From Actinomycetota bacterium (GTDB taxonomy: Bacteria > Actinomycetota > Actinomycetes > Propionibacteriales > Propionibacteriaceae), in the NCBI GenBank assembly GCA_020161795.1, contig JAIUOR010000060.1, positions 1-64,000 on the forward strand: a stretch of DNA of 64,000 bases. The letters are read 5' to 3'. Both the position numbers and the translations under genes were made by a program. Of the stretch, positions 62,184 through 64,000 are shown piece after piece. The number at the start of each line of letters is the position of its first letter. Position 1 is the first letter of the stretch. A model generated the notes under the pieces. It ran no database searches. It was given only the letters and a program-made list of their open reading frames with translations, and was not told the origin of the DNA.

Positions 62184-63443
62184 GTGCGCATCTCCACCGA
62201 GGCCCTGCCGGGGCTGACCCTCACCAACCTGACCCTGGATGTTCCGCTCGACCATGCGGATCCGGGCTCACCGACGATCGAGGTGTTCGCCCGCGTCGTG
62301 ACCGGCGAGGACGGCGGGGACAAGCCGTATCTGGTCTTCCTGCAGGGTGGGCCGGGACACGAGGCACCCCGGCCGATGCTCAGCCCGGCAAGCCCGTCGT
62401 GGCTGCCCCGGGCGCTGCGGGAATATCAGGTGGTGATGCTCGACCAGCGCGGTACCGGGCGGTCGACGCCGATCTCCTCACCCACGGTGGCCCCGCTGGC
62501 CGGCCTGGATGCCGCCGGTCAGGCGGAGTGGATCACCCACCTGCGCGCGGACGAGATCGTGCACGACGCCGAGCGGGTGCGCGAGGCGCTGGGCGCGAAG
62601 CAGTGGACGGTGCTGGGCCAGTCCTTCGGCGGGTTCACCACCCTGCACTATCTATCGGTGCATCCGGAGTCGCTCGCCGCAGCGCTGATCACCGGCGGGC
62701 TGAGCGCGGTCCAGCACCCGGTGGACGATGTCTACGCGACGACCTGGCAGATCATGATCGCCAAGTCCGAGGCGTATCACCGACACTTCCCGGCCGACCG
62801 GGAACGGATCCGCGAGCTGAGCGCACTGTGCACCCAGGGCCGGATCAGCCTGCCGAACGGCGACCTGGTCTCGGCCGACCGGTTCCGCACCATCGGGCAT
62901 CTACTGGGGATGCAGGGCGGCCCGGAGCGGCTGCACTACCTGCTGGAGCTGGATCCCTCCTCGTCCGGCTTCGGCCACGACCTGGCAGCCTCCCTCCCGT
63001 TCGGAGGACGAAACCCGCTCTACGCCGTCTTCCACGAATCCAGCTACGCCGACGGTGGCGCGACCCGCTGGTCGGCCGACCGGACGATGCCCGACCGGGT
63101 CCGCGAGGACGTCACCCTGCTCGGCGGGGAGCACCTGCACCGCAGCCTGTTCGCCGAGGACTCCGAACTGCGTCCGTTCGCCGAGGTGGCCGACCTGCTG
63201 GCCGAGTACGAATGGAACCAGCTCTACTTCCCCGACAAGCTCGCGCAGGCCGACGTCCCGGTCGCCGCTGCCGTCTATGCCGGCGACGCCTACGTCCCGC
63301 TGGACTACTCCCTGGAGACCGCCGCCCTGCTGCCCGACTGCCGCGCCTGGGTGACCAGTGAGTACGAGCACAACGGTCTGCGGATGGACGATGCCGTGCT
63401 CGACCATCTGATCGGCCTGGTGAAGCACCGCCGCTGGCTGTAG
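62184..63443 (+). CDS. pip: proline iminopeptidase-like alpha/beta hydrolase (S33)
   Basis: Cytoplasmic peptidase that releases N-terminal proline or similar residues. The 419-residue protein has the oxyanion motif FLQGGPGHEAPRP, MLDQRGTGRSTPI, the nucleophile elbow GQSFGGF with Ser147, a helical cap (about 190-330), and the catalytic His near the end (SEYEHNGLRMDD). This order matches large family S33 aminopeptidases. Monocistronic with a leaderless promoter. Confidence 0.87.
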   Translation: MRISTEALPGLTLTNLTLDVPLDHADPGSPTIEVFARVVTGEDGGDKPYLVFLQGGPGHEAPRPMLSPASPSWLPRALREYQVVMLDQRGTGRSTPISSPTVAPLAGLDAAGQAEWITHLRADEIVHDAERVREALGAKQWTVLGQSFGGFTTLHYLSVHPESLAAALITGGLSAVQHPVDDVYATTWQIMIAKSEAYHRHFPADRERIRELSALCTQGRISLPNGDLVSADRFRTIGHLLGMQGGPERLHYLLELDPSSSGFGHDLAASLPFGGRNPLYAVFHESSYADGGATRWSADRTMPDRVREDVTLLGGEHLHRSLFAEDSELRPFAEVADLLAEYEWNQLYFPDKLAQADVPVAAAVYAGDAYVPLDYSLETAALLPDCRAWVTSEYEHNGLRMDDAVLDHLIGLVKHRRWL

Positions 63444-63445
63444 GA

Positions 63446-63533
63446 ATCAGCCGCGAGAGCGGGTGATCTCGTCGTACCGCACGGGTCCGCCCGTGCTCAA
63501 TAAGAGATCAGCCGCGAGAGCGGGTGATCTCGT
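63446..63533. repeat. 27-bp direct duplication of the rlmB 3' end
   Basis: Bases 63446-63472 and 63507-63533 are identical over 27 positions (ATCAGCCGCGAGAGCGGGTG...). The second copy is the last eight codons and stop of rlmB; the first lies in intergenic DNA 61 bases away. It looks like a partial duplication or recombination scar. Confidence 0.8.
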
Positions 63534-64000
63534 AGAGGGCGATCGCCGCCGCCACCGAGGCGTTCAGCGACTCCACGGCAGAACCGATCGGAATGGACGT
63601 CAGCACGTCGCAGTTCTCGCGCACCAGCCGGGCCAGGCCCTCGCCCTCGGAGCCGACCACCAGCAGCACCGGGCCGTCGATCCCGGGGAAGCCGGCAACG
63701 TCGGTCTCGGCCTCACCGGCCAGGCCGACGACGGTGAAGCCGGCGTCGGCGTACTGCTTGAGCACGCGGTTCAGGTTGGTCACCTGGGCGACCGGTACAC
63801 GGGCGGCGGCACCGGCCGAGGTCTTCCAGGCGGCCGCCGTCATGTGCGCGGACCGACGCTCGGGAATGATCACACCCTGCGCGCCGAAGGCGGCTGCGGA
63901 GCGCACGATCGCGCCCAGATTGCGCGGATCGGTGATGGAATCCAGGGCGACCACCAGCCCGGCCGGTTCCGCGTGGATCGCATCGGCGAGCACGTCCTCG
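63508..64000 (-). CDS. rlmB: 23S rRNA (guanosine-2'-O-)-methyltransferase RlmB, 3' part
   Basis: SPOUT-class rRNA methyltransferase; the window holds only the C-terminal 164 or so residues, and the 5' end lies beyond 64000. Motifs: [57 protein letters not shown] and [20 protein letters not shown], the three knot motifs of TrmH/RlmB enzymes. In many actinobacteria rlmB follows ispF-cysS; here it is 48 kb from ispF. Its last 27 bases are duplicated just downstream. Confidence 0.92.
   Translation of the reverse strand, partial: EDVLADAIHAEPAGLVVALDSITDPRNLGAIVRSAAAFGAQGVIIPERRSAHMTAAAWKTSAGAAARVPVAQVTNLNRVLKQYADAGFTVVGLAGEAETDVAGFPGIDGPVLLVVGSEGEGLARLVRENCDVLTSIPIGSAVESLNASVAAAIALYEITRSRG

Noticed and set aside
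63446..63533. Attachment site of an integrated element
   Set aside because: Only 61 bases separate the copies and no integrase or phage gene is present; kept as a repeat only.

Overview
The window is very GC-rich, densely coded DNA from an actinobacterium. The order phoU, senX3-regX3, carD, ispD-ispF and finally rlmB is the conserved actinobacterial backbone. Many genes begin with ATG or GTG 6-8 bases after a TANNNT -10 box, the leaderless start arrangement common in this phylum. PTS-based polyol uptake, rhamnose and amino-sugar catabolism and several dehydrogenase complexes suggest a fermentative or facultative sugar user, perhaps Propionibacteriales; that placement is inference. No tRNA, rRNA, transposase, integrase or CRISPR array was seen.

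Layout. 1-4453: phosphate-sensing genes (phoU divergent from senX3-regX3), an atypical PRPP synthetase and carD. 4501-14400: a catabolic block with a pyruvate/acetoin dehydrogenase-type E1alpha-E1beta-E2 operon continuing into a galactitol-family PTS (IIB, IIC, IIA) and a SorC regulator. It faces a minus-strand operon of archaeal-type triosephosphate isomerase, class II aldolase and YjbQ, with a second SorC regulator divergent from it. The two operons share a 17-bp operator-like motif. 14456-21725: ispD-ispF, a YpfJ-type metallopeptidase, a DUF2207 membrane protein, a long serine hydroxymethyltransferase and an SppA-like protease. 21819-43657: an L-rhamnose island: LacI regulator, ABC importer, isomerase RhaI and mutarotase RhaM; then, after PPK2 and a DinB-like gene, rhamnulokinase, a PHP-domain protein, an aldolase/short-chain dehydrogenase fusion and a long zinc-type dehydrogenase; then a DeoR regulator with E2, E3 and a fused E1 alpha-beta protein. 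Two matching promoter/LacI-operator pairs tie its two rhamnose halves together.

43857-48122: an LpqH-like lipoprotein, a large wall hydrolase with an NlpC/P60 domain apparently nested in a glucosaminidase domain, and a DJ-1/PfpI protein. 48190-58647: an amino-sugar oligosaccharide locus: GH20 hexosaminidase, oligopeptide-type ABC importer, ROK repressor, GH4 glycosidase and GlcNAc-kinase-like protein. The importer genes carry a 65-bp palindromic element in tandem plus a third diverged copy, making translationally coupled micro-ORFs. 58826-64000: a secreted leucine-rich-repeat protein, an O-antigen-ligase-type membrane protein, an S33 peptidase and the 3' part of rlmB, whose last 27 bases are duplicated just downstream.

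Functionally the window joins phosphate/isoprenoid housekeeping to three sugar-catabolic modules and two 2-oxoacid dehydrogenase modules. Only the second dehydrogenase module has its own E3. The best candidates for undescribed biology are the SorC/PTS/TIM/E1-E2 regulon and the palindromic repeat embedded in the dpp-type genes.
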